Position numbers and translations under genes: made by a program. Under the pieces are notes generated by a model. That model saw only the letters and a program-made list of their open reading frames with translations. It made no database searches and was not told where the DNA came from. Shown in pieces: positions 1-8,889 of a stretch of DNA of 25,992 bases (positions are counted from its first letter, which is position 1; each line of letters starts with the position of its first letter). The stretch is from an uncultured bacterium (GTDB lineage: Bacteria > Bacillota > Clostridia > Lachnospirales > Lachnospiraceae), in assembly GCA_937893485.1 (NCBI GenBank), contig CALBJL010000066.1:1-25992 (forward strand), given 5' to 3'.

Positions 1-24
1 TTGGAAGTCCGCAAACCCTTGATT

Positions 25-1647
25 TTATTGGTCTTTTTTATCCAATGACTTCATCGTCGGGAACAGCAATACATCACGGATCGCCTGTGAATCTGTCAAC
101 AGCATCACCAGACGGTCAATACCGTAACCGATACCACCTGTGGGCGGCATTCCGATCTCCAGTGCGTTCAGGAAATCCTCGTCTGTGTGGTTTGCCTCCT
201 CGTCGCCTGCCTCGAATGCGGCATCCTGTGCGGCGAAACGCTCCCGCTGATCGATCGGATCGTTCAGCTCGGAATATGCATTACACATCTCCCATGTATT
301 GATAAACAGCTCGAAACGCTCTACCTTGGTTGGATCTGACGGCTTCTTTTTGGTCAGCGGCGAGATCTCGATCGGGTGATCCATGATAAATGTCGGCTGG
401 ATCAGCTCTTTCTCACAGTATTCCTCAAAGAACAGGTTCACGATATCGCCCTTTGTATGGCGCTCCTCGTATTCAATATGATGCTCGTCTGCGAGCTTCT
501 TTGCCTCTGCGTCATCCGCAACTGCATCAAAATCAATGCCTGCGTATTTTTTAATCGCATCGTTCATAGTTAGGCGCTCAAACGGCTTGCCAAGATCGAT
601 CTCGATGCCGTTGTAGCTGATCTTGGTTGATCCGCACACCTTTTCTGCCAGATAGCGGAACATGCTCTCGGTCAGCTCCATCATGCCGTTGTAATCGGTG
701 TATGCCTGATACAGCTCCATCAGGGTAAACTCGGGATTGTGGCGGGTGTCTACGCCTTCGTTACGGAACACACGGCCGATCTCGTACACACGCTCTAATC
801 CACCTACGATCAGTCTCTTTAAATACAGCTCAAGCGAGATACGCAGCTTCACGTCCTCGTTTAATGCATTGTAATGTGTATCAAACGGTCTCGCTGCTGC
901 TCCGCCTGCGTTGGATACGAGCATCGGAGTCTCTACTTCCATGAAATCGCGTCCGTCAAGGAAATTGCGGATCTCTTTGATAATACGTGAACGCTTGATA
1001 AATACTTCTTTGCTGTCCTGATTCATGATCAGGTCTACATATCTCTGACGATAGCGGGTATCGGTATCTGTCAGTCCGTGGAATTTCTCCGGAAGGATCT
1101 GAAGCGACTTTGTGAGCAATGTCATTTCTTCCGCATGGATAGAAATTTCTCCGGTCTTGGTGCGGAATGCGTAGCCCTTGACACCGTAAATATCGCCGAT
1201 ATCTGATTTCTTGAAGTCTGCATAAGACTCCTCACCGATGGCATCCCTCGCCACATATACCTGAATACTGCCCTTTAAATCCTGAATATTACAAAAAGAT
1301 GCTTTACCCATCACACGCTTGAACATCATACGTCCTGCGATGCTGACATGGATCGGTGATGCATCCATGATGGCTCTGCGCTCATTGTAATCGTTGTTTA
1401 CAACTTCTTTTTTCTGTGCATCGTCCAGACCTTCTACATTCGGTGCGGGTCTGCCTGCAAGAAGCTCCTCCTCATGTGCGGTATAGAGCTCTCTCACATC
1501 TGTGCTGTGATGTGTCTGGTCATATTTTGTGATGATAAAAGGATCTTTTCCCGCATTCTGCAGATCCTTGAATTTATCGCGACGCACCTTTAAAAGCTGG
1601 TTGATATCCTGCTGCTGTCCGCCATTCTGCTGATTTTTTTCTGCCAT
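25..1647 (-). CDS. lysS: Lysyl-tRNA synthetase, class II
   Basis: Charges tRNA-Lys with lysine in the cytoplasm. The 540-residue product has the class II layout: an N-terminal OB-fold anticodon-binding region at about residues 100-210, then the catalytic core. Motif 2 is seen as FRNEGVDTRHNPEFTLMELY and motif 3 as GGIGYGIDRLVMLL near the C-terminus. It is slightly longer than the usual about 500 residues because of a Gln/Asn-rich N-terminus (MAEKNQQNGGQQQD). The ATG at 1647 has a clear GGAGG about 5 nt upstream. The gene lies 19 nt downstream of greA and very likely shares its promoter; no T-box leader is visible in the gap. The stop codon is inside the window, so the gene is complete. Confidence 0.98.
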   Translation of the reverse strand: MAEKNQQNGGQQQDINQLLKVRRDKFKDLQNAGKDPFIITKYDQTHHSTDVRELYTAHEEELLAGRPAPNVEGLDDAQKKEVVNNDYNERRAIMDASPIHVSIAGRMMFKRVMGKASFCNIQDLKGSIQVYVARDAIGEESYADFKKSDIGDIYGVKGYAFRTKTGEISIHAEEMTLLTKSLQILPEKFHGLTDTDTRYRQRYVDLIMNQDSKEVFIKRSRIIKEIRNFLDGRDFMEVETPMLVSNAGGAAARPFDTHYNALNEDVKLRISLELYLKRLIVGGLERVYEIGRVFRNEGVDTRHNPEFTLMELYQAYTDYNGMMELTESMFRYLAEKVCGSTKISYNGIEIDLGKPFERLTMNDAIKKYAGIDFDAVADDAEAKKLADEHHIEYEERHTKGDIVNLFFEEYCEKELIQPTFIMDHPIEISPLTKKKPSDPTKVERFELFINTWEMCNAYSELNDPIDQRERFAAQDAAFEAGDEEANHTDEDFLNALEIGMPPTGGIGYGIDRLVMLLTDSQAIRDVLLFPTMKSLDKKDQ

Positions 1648-1666
1648 GTTTTCCTCCGATTGATGA

Positions 1667-2146
1667 TTAGTTGGATCTCTGGATCTCTAATACCTTGTAA
1701 GATAACTCTCCGACCGGTGCCTCGACCTTTACGACATCACCGATCGTAGCGCCAAGTAACGCATGACCTAAGGGAGACTCATTCGAGATCTTTCCCTTCA
1801 GGCTATTTGCCTCGGTAGAACCCACGATCTTGTACTCAAGCTCCTCATCAAACTCAATGTCGAGGATGCGTACCTTACATCCGACGCTGATCTTGTCTAA
1901 ATCAACTTCATCCTCTACGACAACCTCTGCATTCTTGAGGATCATCTCGATCTCCTCAATACGTGCCTCGATATCACGCTGCTCATCCTTTGCTGCATCG
2001 TACTCGGCATTCTCCGACAAGTCGCCCTGCTCGCGCGCCTCTTTGATCTTCTGTGCGATCTCTCGACGTTTTACGACCTTTAAATCCTGCAGCTCCTGCT
2101 CTAATTTCTGTAAGCCCTCGTAAGTTAAAATGTTTTTCTTTGCCAT
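1667..2146 (-). CDS. greA: Transcription elongation factor GreA
   Basis: Rescues backtracked RNA polymerase by stimulating transcript cleavage in the secondary channel. At 159 residues it has the normal GreA length. The N-terminal half (about residues 1-75) is a charged antiparallel coiled coil that includes AREQGDLSENAEYDAAKDEQ, the conserved acidic tip region. The C-terminal half is the FKBP-like domain (SNESPLGHALLGATIGDVV). An AAAGG lies upstream of the ATG. It is the first gene of a two-gene unit with lysS, driven by a perfect-consensus promoter at 2201-2229; greA-lysS adjacency is common in Clostridia. Confidence 0.97.
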   Translation of the reverse strand: MAKKNILTYEGLQKLEQELQDLKVVKRREIAQKIKEAREQGDLSENAEYDAAKDEQRDIEARIEEIEMILKNAEVVVEDEVDLDKISVGCKVRILDIEFDEELEYKIVGSTEANSLKGKISNESPLGHALLGATIGDVVKVEAPVGELSYKVLEIQRSN

Positions 2147-2200
2147 TTTACACGTTACCTTTCTATATTTTAAATTAAAAAAATCCCATTTAACCCATGT

Positions 2201-2229
2201 ATTATAGCTGAAAGTCCCTATACTGTCAA
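2201..2229 (-). promoter_or_regulatory. Sigma-70 promoter of greA-lysS
   Basis: Reading the minus strand, TTGACA (2229-2224), a 17-nt spacer and TATAAT (2206-2201) match the housekeeping consensus at all 12 positions. The predicted start lies about 45-50 nt upstream of the greA ATG. It sits in the short gap after dusB, where no terminator is apparent. Confidence 0.85.
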
Positions 2230-2286
2230 GGATTGGACACCTCTGCGCTATGTTTTTCGCGATTCATCCACTCATGACGGTGCTGT

Positions 2287-3267
2287 TTATCCACATTCGT
2301 TGATAAATTTGTGCATAAGCCCCTCTAATTGTGGATAACTTTCTACTTCACTGAGTGCCCGCCTGACATGACTCGCTCCATGGTAACCTCCGGTATACCA
2401 TGCCGCATGTTTACGCATCTCCCGAATACCGACATATTCTCCCTTAAACGCAATCTGCATCCTCGCATGGCGCAGCATCATATCTGCCATTTCCTGTAAG
2501 GACGGCTTTTCAAGTGGCTTTCCAGTCTCCCATTCATGCAGAATCTGTGCAAAAATCCACGGATTTCCCTGCGCGCCGCGCGCGACCATGAAACCATCGC
2601 ACCCGGTCTCCTCTCGCATACGGATCGCATCCGCCGCTGTTAAAATATCACCGTTTCCGATAACCGGTATATGCACAGCCTCCTTTACGCTACGGATGAC
2701 TGACCAGTCTGCCCGACCGGAATAATACTGCTCCCTCGTCCGCCCGTGCACGGCGACTGCTGCCGCACCGGATTCCTGTGCAATATGTGCCAGCTCGGGG
2801 GCATTTACATGTGCATCGTCAAAGCCTTTGCGGATCTTCACCGTGACCGGACGGCTCGTTGCCTTCGCCATCGTCTCTACGATCTGCCCTGCGATCAGCG
2901 GCTGTTTCATCAGAGCTGATCCCTCGCCGTTGTTTACGACCTTCGGCACCGGACAGCCCATATTGATGTCGAGGATGTCAAACGGCACGCCTTCATGCTC
3001 CAGTCGTTTTGCAATATCGCCCATGATCTGCGGATCTGAGCCGAATAGCTGCAAAGACACCGGATGCTCGCGCTCATCGATCGTGAGCATCGCCTTCGTA
3101 TTTTTATTGTTGTATAAAATCGCCTTGGCGCTGACCATCTCCATACAGAGCAGCCCCGCACCCTGTTCGGCGCACAACAGACGAAACGGCAGGTCTGTCA
3201 CGCCTGCCATTGGTCCTAATATCAGATTATTTTTTAATGTTACGTTTCCGATCTGAAGCGTCTGCAA
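2287..3267 (-). CDS. dusB: tRNA-dihydrouridine synthase (DusB type)
   Basis: FMN enzyme that reduces uridines in the tRNA D-loop. The 326-residue protein begins with the Dus signature (LGPMAGVTDLPFRLLC). The catalytic cysteine is C105 in NMGCPVPKVV, followed by GEGSALM, and the FMN/tRNA-binding region includes VKIRKG and AVHGRTREQ. The start is TTG at 3267: an AGAGG lies 8 nt upstream and no ATG fits better. It follows coaX by 5 nt, with its ribosome binding site inside the end of coaX, so the two are probably translationally linked. It is the last gene of the argF-birA-coaX-dusB run. Confidence 0.96.
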   Translation of the reverse strand: MQTLQIGNVTLKNNLILGPMAGVTDLPFRLLCAEQGAGLLCMEMVSAKAILYNNKNTKAMLTIDEREHPVSLQLFGSDPQIMGDIAKRLEHEGVPFDILDINMGCPVPKVVNNGEGSALMKQPLIAGQIVETMAKATSRPVTVKIRKGFDDAHVNAPELAHIAQESGAAAVAVHGRTREQYYSGRADWSVIRSVKEAVHIPVIGNGDILTAADAIRMREETGCDGFMVARGAQGNPWIFAQILHEWETGKPLEKPSLQEMADMMLRHARMQIAFKGEYVGIREMRKHAAWYTGGYHGASHVRRALSEVESYPQLEGLMHKFINECG

Positions 3268-3272
3268 TGTCT

Positions 3273-4043
3273 CTACCTCTTTTGCTTTTCATAGATCAGG
3301 CGCATGCCATCCAGTGTCAGATTGGCATCGTAAATATCGATCGCTTTCGTCTCAGCTGCGATCATCGCCCCGAGCCCGCCTGTTGCTACGACTTTCAGGT
3401 TATCAAAGCCAGATTCTTCACGCACTTTTTTGATGATATACTCGGTCTGTCCGATCTGTCCGTACACAAGTCCCGCCTGCATACTGCTGATCGTCTCCTT
3501 TGCAAGAATGCTCTTTGGCTTCTTGATCTCAATCTCCGGCAGCTTTGCCGCATCCTGCCACAGTGCTTTTCCGGATGTGCGGATACCGGGTGCCGTGATT
3601 CCGCTGACAAACTGTCCTTTTTCATCCACCAGATCATAGGTTGTCGCAGTTCCAAAATCAAGTACCAGCACCGGACCGCCGTACTTTTCATAGGCTCCTA
3701 CCGCGTCTACGATGCGGTCTGCGCCGATCTGCGACGGATGATCCGTGACGATGCGGATGCCTGTCTTTACGCCCGGTTCTACGATCAGCGGATCGACATG
3801 CAGATATTTGTACAGTCCGTTGTGCAGCGAATACATAATGGCAGGCACTACAGATGATATGATCGCCGCGTGAATCTGTTCCGGATCAATATCATTGTCG
3901 CGCATGAGACTTTTGAGTAATATTCCATATTCATCGGATGTACGCGGCAGCTTGGTCGTAATACGCAGTGTGCGCAGCAGCTTTTCTCCGTCAAATACAC
4001 CGATCGTAATATTTGTATTTCCTACATCTAATGCCAACAGCAT
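3273..4043 (-). CDS. coaX: Type III pantothenate kinase
   Basis: Catalyses ATP-dependent phosphorylation of pantothenate, the first step of coenzyme A synthesis. The type III (CoaX) form is shown by the ASKHA-fold phosphate motif DVGNTN at residues 6-11, the QIGADRIVDAVGAY segment and the second nucleotide motif DFGTATT. The length, 256 residues, is typical. It starts 2 nt after the small upstream protein and ends 5 nt before dusB, so it sits in a compact operon. Confidence 0.97.
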   Translation of the reverse strand: MLLALDVGNTNITIGVFDGEKLLRTLRITTKLPRTSDEYGILLKSLMRDNDIDPEQIHAAIISSVVPAIMYSLHNGLYKYLHVDPLIVEPGVKTGIRIVTDHPSQIGADRIVDAVGAYEKYGGPVLVLDFGTATTYDLVDEKGQFVSGITAPGIRTSGKALWQDAAKLPEIEIKKPKSILAKETISSMQAGLVYGQIGQTEYIIKKVREESGFDNLKVVATGGLGAMIAAETKAIDIYDANLTLDGMRLIYEKQKR

Positions 4044-4045
4044 GA

Positions 4046-4384
4046 CTATTCCTCCATTTCTTCGCCTAAAAAGAATACCCGGAAATACAATTCCAACGCC
4101 TCGAGCAATTCTCTCTTTGTATTTTGCAGTTGCTTGATCTTGAGTACACTACCGATCTCATCATAGAGCAGATCGCCGTCCTCTGCCTCCGTCCGGAATT
4201 CCAGATTGCCGTCCTCATCATACACGAGCTGTAACGTACCGCCGACATCCTCTGTATATAGTACGCACATGATCTTTAATTCATCCCGCACACCCTCCGG
4301 CAGCCCTTCAAAATTCTCGTTTAAATAATATTTTTTCGTATAAGAGCTCGCTCCACATAAAACGATCTCATCACTCTCAAACAT
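4046..4384 (-). CDS. Conserved small acidic protein (possibly DUF6145)
   Basis: A 112-residue acidic protein of unknown function. I associate this size and position (between birA and coaX) with the uncharacterised Lachnospiraceae family DUF6145, but I could not verify that. There is no signal peptide or membrane segment. The middle is rich in Asp/Glu and aromatics (LVYDEDGNLEF, EDGDLLYDE) and the C-terminus ends in an acidic helix (FFLGEEMEE). Its ATG overlaps the 3' end of birA by 8 nt, with GAGGAG 9 nt upstream inside birA, and its stop is 2 nt before coaX. This indicates a real, translationally coupled gene rather than a chance frame. Confidence 0.8.
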   Translation of the reverse strand: MFESDEIVLCGASSYTKKYYLNENFEGLPEGVRDELKIMCVLYTEDVGGTLQLVYDEDGNLEFRTEAEDGDLLYDEIGSVLKIKQLQNTKRELLEALELYFRVFFLGEEMEE

Positions 4385-5360
4385 ATCCGTATACTCCTCT
4401 CACCGACACCTCTCCGGAATCGACCAGCCGCCGTCCGTCCGCAGTGTCTACCTCCAATGCGCCCTGCGGCGTGATGCCCTGTGCGACTCCCTCGTATTCG
4501 CCTTTCGGATCAAGGATGCGTACCGTCCTGCCGCGGTTGACCAGACAGTCATCATATACTTCCTTTAACCCGCTCATATCCTGTGTCTGCATAAATATCC
4601 CGTAAAAATACTCAAACTGCTCACAGACTGCCTCCACAAGTGCCGCGCGGCTGTAACGTCTGCCGCCGGAGGACAGATACAGGCTGGTTGCGCGGTCTGA
4701 TAATTCTTCCGGAAACTGCTCATTATGCACATTGATACCGATACCAACCACAATATGGTTGATATAATCGATCTGCGTGCTCATTTCCGTGAGAATGCCG
4801 CACACCTTTTTCCCTTCGATCACAATGTCGTTTGGCCATTTGATCTGTACGGGCAGTCCGGTCTGCTGTTCGATCGCACGTGCGACTGCCAGCGCAGCGA
4901 CCAGTGTGAGCTGCGGCGCATGCTCCGGAAGCAGCTCCTGCGGCTTTAACACAATGCTCATGGCGATCGCGATACCTGCCGGAACGATCCATGCGCGTCC
5001 CCGTCTGCCCTTTCCGTTGTCCTGACGGTCTGCCACAACGAGCGTTCCGTGCGGCGCGCCCTCCTCTGCCATCTGCATCGCCGCCGTATTCGTCGAGCCA
5101 ATCACATCAAAGCATTCGAGCCGCGTGCCGATCCATGCGGTTTTCCGGATACTCTCCAATTCATTTTTATTCAACAAATCCGGCGCGCTGCGGATACAGT
5201 AGCCTTTATTCGGGACGGAATCGATCTCATAGCCCATCTCCCGGAGCTGATTGACCGCTTTCCACACAGCCGTCCGTGACACACCAAGCTGTTCACATAG
5301 CTGCTGTCCGGATACATAACCCTGTGCATCGCGCAATGCCTGCAAGATTTTCGCTTTCAC
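4377..5360 (-). CDS. birA: Biotin--[acetyl-CoA-carboxylase] ligase / biotin operon repressor
   Basis: Activates biotin to biotinyl-AMP and attaches it to carboxylase carrier lysines; long forms also repress biotin genes. This 327-residue protein is the long form. Residues 1-60 form a winged helix (VSGQQLCEQLGVSRTAVWKA). The ligase domain has GSTN, the nucleotide loop NGKGRRGRAW and the IKWPNDI motif, followed by a C-terminal SH3-like domain. The start is GTG at 5360 with GGGGAG upstream. It lies 17 nt downstream of argF. BirA-regulated operators were not recognised in the window. Confidence 0.96.
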   Translation of the reverse strand: MKAKILQALRDAQGYVSGQQLCEQLGVSRTAVWKAVNQLREMGYEIDSVPNKGYCIRSAPDLLNKNELESIRKTAWIGTRLECFDVIGSTNTAAMQMAEEGAPHGTLVVADRQDNGKGRRGRAWIVPAGIAIAMSIVLKPQELLPEHAPQLTLVAALAVARAIEQQTGLPVQIKWPNDIVIEGKKVCGILTEMSTQIDYINHIVVGIGINVHNEQFPEELSDRATSLYLSSGGRRYSRAALVEAVCEQFEYFYGIFMQTQDMSGLKEVYDDCLVNRGRTVRILDPKGEYEGVAQGITPQGALEVDTADGRRLVDSGEVSVRGVYGYV

Positions 5361-5377
5361 GCTCTCACTCCCCTGTC

Positions 5378-6367
5378 TTATCTGGGCATCGTCGCGTACA
5401 TGATCGCCTTGATCGTATGCATGCGGTTCTCTGCCTCATCAAATACTACGGATTGCTCACTCTCAAATACTTCATCGGTGACTTCCAGCTCGGAAAGCCC
5501 GAATTTTTCATATACTTCGCGTCCGATCGTCGTTTTCAGGTCATGGAATGCAGGCAGACAATGCATGAAAATAGCTGTCGGCTTGGCATTGCCCATCGCT
5601 GCCGCATTGACCTGATACGGCTTGAGCTCGTCAATACGCTCCTTCCATACCTCTGCGGGCTCTCCCATGGATACCCATACATCGGTATAAATGACATCTG
5701 CGTCCTTTGTCGCATCTTCCACATCCTCAGTCAGCGTGATCGTCGCACCTGTTTTTTTCGCAATCTCCTCACAGATGCCTACCAGCTTCTTATCCGGAAA
5801 ATACTTTCTTGATGTACATGCGACAAAATCCATGCCGAGCTTGGCACAGGTCACCATCAGCGAATTGCCCATGTTGTAGCGCGCATCTCCCATGTAAACA
5901 AATTTTACGTCCTTGAGATGTCCGATGTGCTCTCTGACAGTGAGCATATCCGCAATCATCTGTGTCGGATGGAATTCATTGGTCAGACCGTTCCACACAG
6001 GAACCTCCGCATAACGCGCCAACTCCTCCACGATATCTTGTCCGAAACCACGGTACTCAATACCGTCAAACATTCTGCCGAGCACGCGCGCAGTGTCTGC
6101 GATGCTCTCCTTTTTGCCGATCTGTGATCCGCTCGGATCAAGATAAGTCACCTGCATACCGAGATCATGTGCTGCGACCTCAAAAGAGCAGCGGGTTCGC
6201 GTACTCGTTTTCTCAAAAATCAGCGCAATATTTTTTCCACGCAGTTCATCGTGCGGAACGCCATTTTTCTTCTTTTCCTTCAACTCCGCAGCCAGATCGA
6301 TCAGATACAAAATCTCCTCCGGCGTATAATCCAACAATTTTAAAAAATCTCTACCCTGTAAGTCCAT
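5378..6367 (-). CDS. argF: Ornithine carbamoyltransferase
   Basis: Transfers the carbamoyl group from carbamoyl phosphate to ornithine to make citrulline, for arginine synthesis or, run in reverse, arginine breakdown. The protein is 329 residues. The carbamoyl-phosphate loop is STRTR at residues 55-59 and the ornithine-binding HCLP motif lies in FMHCLPAFHD. The ATG has AGGAGG upstream. No other arginine gene is nearby, so anabolic (argF) and catabolic (arcB) roles cannot be separated on context; argF is the default. No clear promoter or ArgR box is visible in the 84-nt upstream gap, which instead holds the terminator of the preceding gene. Confidence 0.93.
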   Translation of the reverse strand: MDLQGRDFLKLLDYTPEEILYLIDLAAELKEKKKNGVPHDELRGKNIALIFEKTSTRTRCSFEVAAHDLGMQVTYLDPSGSQIGKKESIADTARVLGRMFDGIEYRGFGQDIVEELARYAEVPVWNGLTNEFHPTQMIADMLTVREHIGHLKDVKFVYMGDARYNMGNSLMVTCAKLGMDFVACTSRKYFPDKKLVGICEEIAKKTGATITLTEDVEDATKDADVIYTDVWVSMGEPAEVWKERIDELKPYQVNAAAMGNAKPTAIFMHCLPAFHDLKTTIGREVYEKFGLSELEVTDEVFESEQSVVFDEAENRMHTIKAIMYATMPR

Positions 6368-6393
6368 ATCTTTTCCTCCTGTGATTCCCTGAT

Positions 6394-6428
6394 AAAACCA
6401 TAAAACGGGCTACCGCTTCGGCAGCCCG
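6394..6428 (-). terminator. Intrinsic terminator of the SPFH gene
   Basis: On the minus strand a GC-rich hairpin (arms CGGGCT/AGCCCG extended by CCG/CGG across one mismatch, 6406-6428) is followed by TTTTATGGTTTT. It lies between the SPFH stop and the argF start. Confidence 0.8.
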
Positions 6429-6451
6429 CTCATGTTTGTATGCTGTTTTGT

Positions 6452-7378
6452 CTATTTTTCGGATGCGATCTCTACCACAGACTTTGCCAGACCAGCCACG
6501 CCCTGAATCTCGGACGGGATAATGATCTTGGTCGCCTTGCCGTCTGCTGCCTTCGCGAATGCCTCCAGACTCTTGAGCTGAAGGACACTTGCATCCGGCT
6601 GTGCCTCTTTTAAGAATCTCAGACCGTCTGCATTTGCCTGCTGAATCTTTAAGATCGCCTCCGCCTGACCTTCTGCCTCGCGGACAGTAGCCTCCTTGCG
6701 TGCCTCTGCACGGAGGATCGCTGCCTGCTTTTCTGCCTCTGCATCGAGGATGGCTGACTCTTTCTTTCCTTCTGCTACGAGGATCGTTGACTTCTTCTCA
6801 CCCTCTGCCTTTAAGATCGCCTCTCGGCGCTCACGCTCTGCCTTCATCTGCTTCTCCATTGCATCCTGGATCGCCTGAGGCGGAATAATATTCTTTAATT
6901 CTACACGGTTGACCTTGATTCCCCATGGATCTGTCGCTACGTCCAAAGACGCGCGCATCTTTGTGTTGATCGTCTCACGGGATGTCAGTGTCTCATCCAG
7001 CTCCAGATCACCGATGATGTTACGCAGTGTCGTAGCTGTCAGGTTCTCGATCGCCATGATCGGGTTCTCCACGCCGTATGCAAACAGCTTCGGATCTGTA
7101 ATCTGGAAATAAACGACCGTATCGATCTGCATCGTTACATTATCCTTTGTGATTACCGGCTGGGGCGGGAAGTCTACAACCTGCTCCTTTAAGTTCACAC
7201 GCTTTGCAATGCGGTCAATGAACGGCACTTTGAAATGCAGTCCGACACTCCATGTATCCAGATAGCCACCCAGACGCTCTACAACTACCGCATGCGCCTG
7301 CGGCACGATCTTTATGCAGGAAACAACAATCAGTAATACGATTACCAATAAAATAACAATCGCTATAATAGGTCCCAT
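6452..7378 (-). CDS. SPFH/band-7 (stomatin-like) membrane protein
   Basis: A 308-residue stomatin/prohibitin-type protein that probably forms a membrane-anchored ring or scaffold. The start chosen is ATG at 7378, preceded by AGGAGGT. A longer frame reaching 7444 would add 22 residues but has no such site. One hydrophobic anchor (GPIIAIVILLVIVLLIVV) is at residues 2-22. The band-7 domain follows (about 27-200), then a long charged coiled coil with repeated AEGEK/AEAEK/AEARK units. Such proteins often pair with an NfeD partner, but none is adjacent here. Its exact role is not deducible. Confidence 0.93.
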   Translation of the reverse strand: MGPIIAIVILLVIVLLIVVSCIKIVPQAHAVVVERLGGYLDTWSVGLHFKVPFIDRIAKRVNLKEQVVDFPPQPVITKDNVTMQIDTVVYFQITDPKLFAYGVENPIMAIENLTATTLRNIIGDLELDETLTSRETINTKMRASLDVATDPWGIKVNRVELKNIIPPQAIQDAMEKQMKAERERREAILKAEGEKKSTILVAEGKKESAILDAEAEKQAAILRAEARKEATVREAEGQAEAILKIQQANADGLRFLKEAQPDASVLQLKSLEAFAKAADGKATKIIIPSEIQGVAGLAKSVVEIASEK

Positions 7379-7428
7379 AAAATACCTCCTAAAAAAATTA
7401 AAAATGTCTACACGCATTATAGCAAACA

Positions 7429-7470
7429 AAAATAAGAAAAACAACCGCTTGCCGTCGTTTTTCTTATTTT
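7429..7470. terminator. Inverted repeat; terminator of the SleB-type gene
   Basis: Two perfect 14-nt arms (AAAATAAGAAAAAC at 7429-7442 and its complement at 7457-7470) flank a 14-nt loop. On the minus strand it lies just after the SleB-type gene and is followed by a T-rich stretch. The same segment abuts a minus-strand TATAAT at 7415-7420, so the terminator and the promoter of the SPFH gene are nearly superimposed. Confidence 0.65.
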
Positions 7471-7507
7471 CTCGTTTTCTATATCTTTTTTAGTCTGCGA
7501 ATTCTAT

Positions 7508-8761
7508 TTAGAAAAATACATGATTTCCGATTACAAGACCGTCTCTGCCGTTTGCACGGTGGAAGCTGAGCTTTCCGCCGGTCGGGTCCGCACCTGCGAG
7601 CGCATCTGCCGCTGCCTGTCTGCAAGAGCTTGAAATATTGCCGCTGGCCAATACTCTGGCGAGTGAACCGTTGCTTGCCGGTCCGAACTGACCGCTCTGG
7701 TAGATCACGCCTGAGATAGAGTTTGCATAGCTGCCGCTGCGCACACGGTTCAGTACAACCGCTCCGACTGCTACCTTTCCTTCGTAGCACTCACTGCCGG
7801 CCTCACACTGGATAATCGCTGCCAGAAGCGTTGTATCGTCTACGGATGCGCTGGTTGCTGCATGCTGTGTCACTGCGGGAGCAGACGCTGCTGCCGTTGC
7901 TGCTGCAGCTTTCTCCGCTGCCTCTTTTGCCTTCTGTGCTGCGATCTCTTCCGCGATCGATACGGCATCCGTTGTTCCTAATTTTACTTTGACATAGTCT
8001 GCGGATACATAACCGTTTCCTGCCTTTACCGTAACTGCTACCCAGCCGTCCTTTTTGTCTGCCTTTTTGTTCAGTAACAGGCGGTCTTTTTTATCTGCTA
8101 CCGAAATTACCTGTGCATTCCCGTTTGCTTTGCTTCTGATGCGCAAACCATCTGTCTGCACATGTGCATATTTTTTACATACCTTTTTTGCATTGGCATA
8201 GGCATCGGAACCAAACAGCAGATACTCTGTTTTCACATAACCCTTTACATCACCGGATGTAATCTTCGTCCAGTTTTTGCCCTGCTTGACAACATTCGCT
8301 ACCGATGTGGGATACAGCTTGCCTACTACCTCGGCATCCGCATCACCCTTTGTGCGGATGCAAAGGAAATCTTCTACATCTGCCATGACCTTATCCTGCC
8401 ACTCCTGCTCGGTCTTGGACAGCTCCTCTGTCTCCTTCTCAGTTTCTTCTGCAGCTTCTTTTGCAGCTTCTTTTGCAGCCTGTTTTTCTTCCTGTCCGGC
8501 TGCTGCCTCACTCTTGGAAGCAATGGTAACTGTCTGTGTCTCGGTCTTTTCTACTGCCACATCCGCAAGCAGTGCCTGATCAAGTACATCATTCTCTGTC
8601 TGCTCAAGGCTGGCAACGATACCTGCCTTTCCGTTTCTGGCTACTGCTACATCTGCCGGTGCTCCGGTCTGATCATCTGCTGTAAATGCCGCGCCGCATA
8701 CTAATACGGCTGCGAGGATCATCATTGCGATGCCCTGTGTCAGTTTTTTATTAGCATTCAT
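7508..8761 (-). CDS. Secreted SleB-type cell-wall hydrolase with SH3 repeats
   Basis: A predicted exported peptidoglycan hydrolase of 417 residues. A signal peptide covers about residues 1-28 (GIAMMILAAVLVCGAAFTA). An Ala/Glu/Lys-rich linker (about 81-120) follows, then two bacterial SH3-like modules at about 130-185 and 200-260 (GLRIRSKAN...GYVSADYVKV). A second Ala-rich linker leads to a C-terminal Hydrolase_2 (SleB/CwlJ) domain at about 308-417. E320 in IQCEAGSECYEGK is at the position expected of the catalytic glutamate. SleB was first known from spore germination, but SH3-bearing forms are widespread in vegetative Lachnospiraceae, so I do not infer a germination role. The ATG has GGAGG upstream. 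A WalR-like box lies about 130 nt upstream. Confidence 0.92.
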   Translation of the reverse strand: MNANKKLTQGIAMMILAAVLVCGAAFTADDQTGAPADVAVARNGKAGIVASLEQTENDVLDQALLADVAVEKTETQTVTIASKSEAAAGQEEKQAAKEAAKEAAEETEKETEELSKTEQEWQDKVMADVEDFLCIRTKGDADAEVVGKLYPTSVANVVKQGKNWTKITSGDVKGYVKTEYLLFGSDAYANAKKVCKKYAHVQTDGLRIRSKANGNAQVISVADKKDRLLLNKKADKKDGWVAVTVKAGNGYVSADYVKVKLGTTDAVSIAEEIAAQKAKEAAEKAAAATAAASAPAVTQHAATSASVDDTTLLAAIIQCEAGSECYEGKVAVGAVVLNRVRSGSYANSISGVIYQSGQFGPASNGSLARVLASGNISSSCRQAAADALAGADPTGGKLSFHRANGRDGLVIGNHVFF

Positions 8762-8889
8762 AAAAATTACCTCCGCGATATTTGTGTGCTGTGTGCACAG
8801 GAAAATTTTGGTAGTATTTCTAATTTCTTACACTAGTTTACACATATTGTAACGTTTTTATTCGTATTTTATTCACAAATATTAAGAAT

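Noticed and set aside
1830..2123. Long antisense reading frame opposite greA (and similar frames opposite lysS, dusB, coaX, argF, the hydrolase and others)
   Set aside because: These are low-complexity shadows of conserved coding strands, with no family resemblance and no ribosome binding sites.
6690..6840. Repetitive DNA in the SPFH gene
   Set aside because: It encodes the heptad-like AEGxK coiled-coil repeats typical of the family.
8449..8480. Short tandem repeat encoding KEAA units in the hydrolase gene
   Set aside because: It is simply the low-complexity linker between the signal peptide and SH3 modules; no sign of a CRISPR or mobile repeat.
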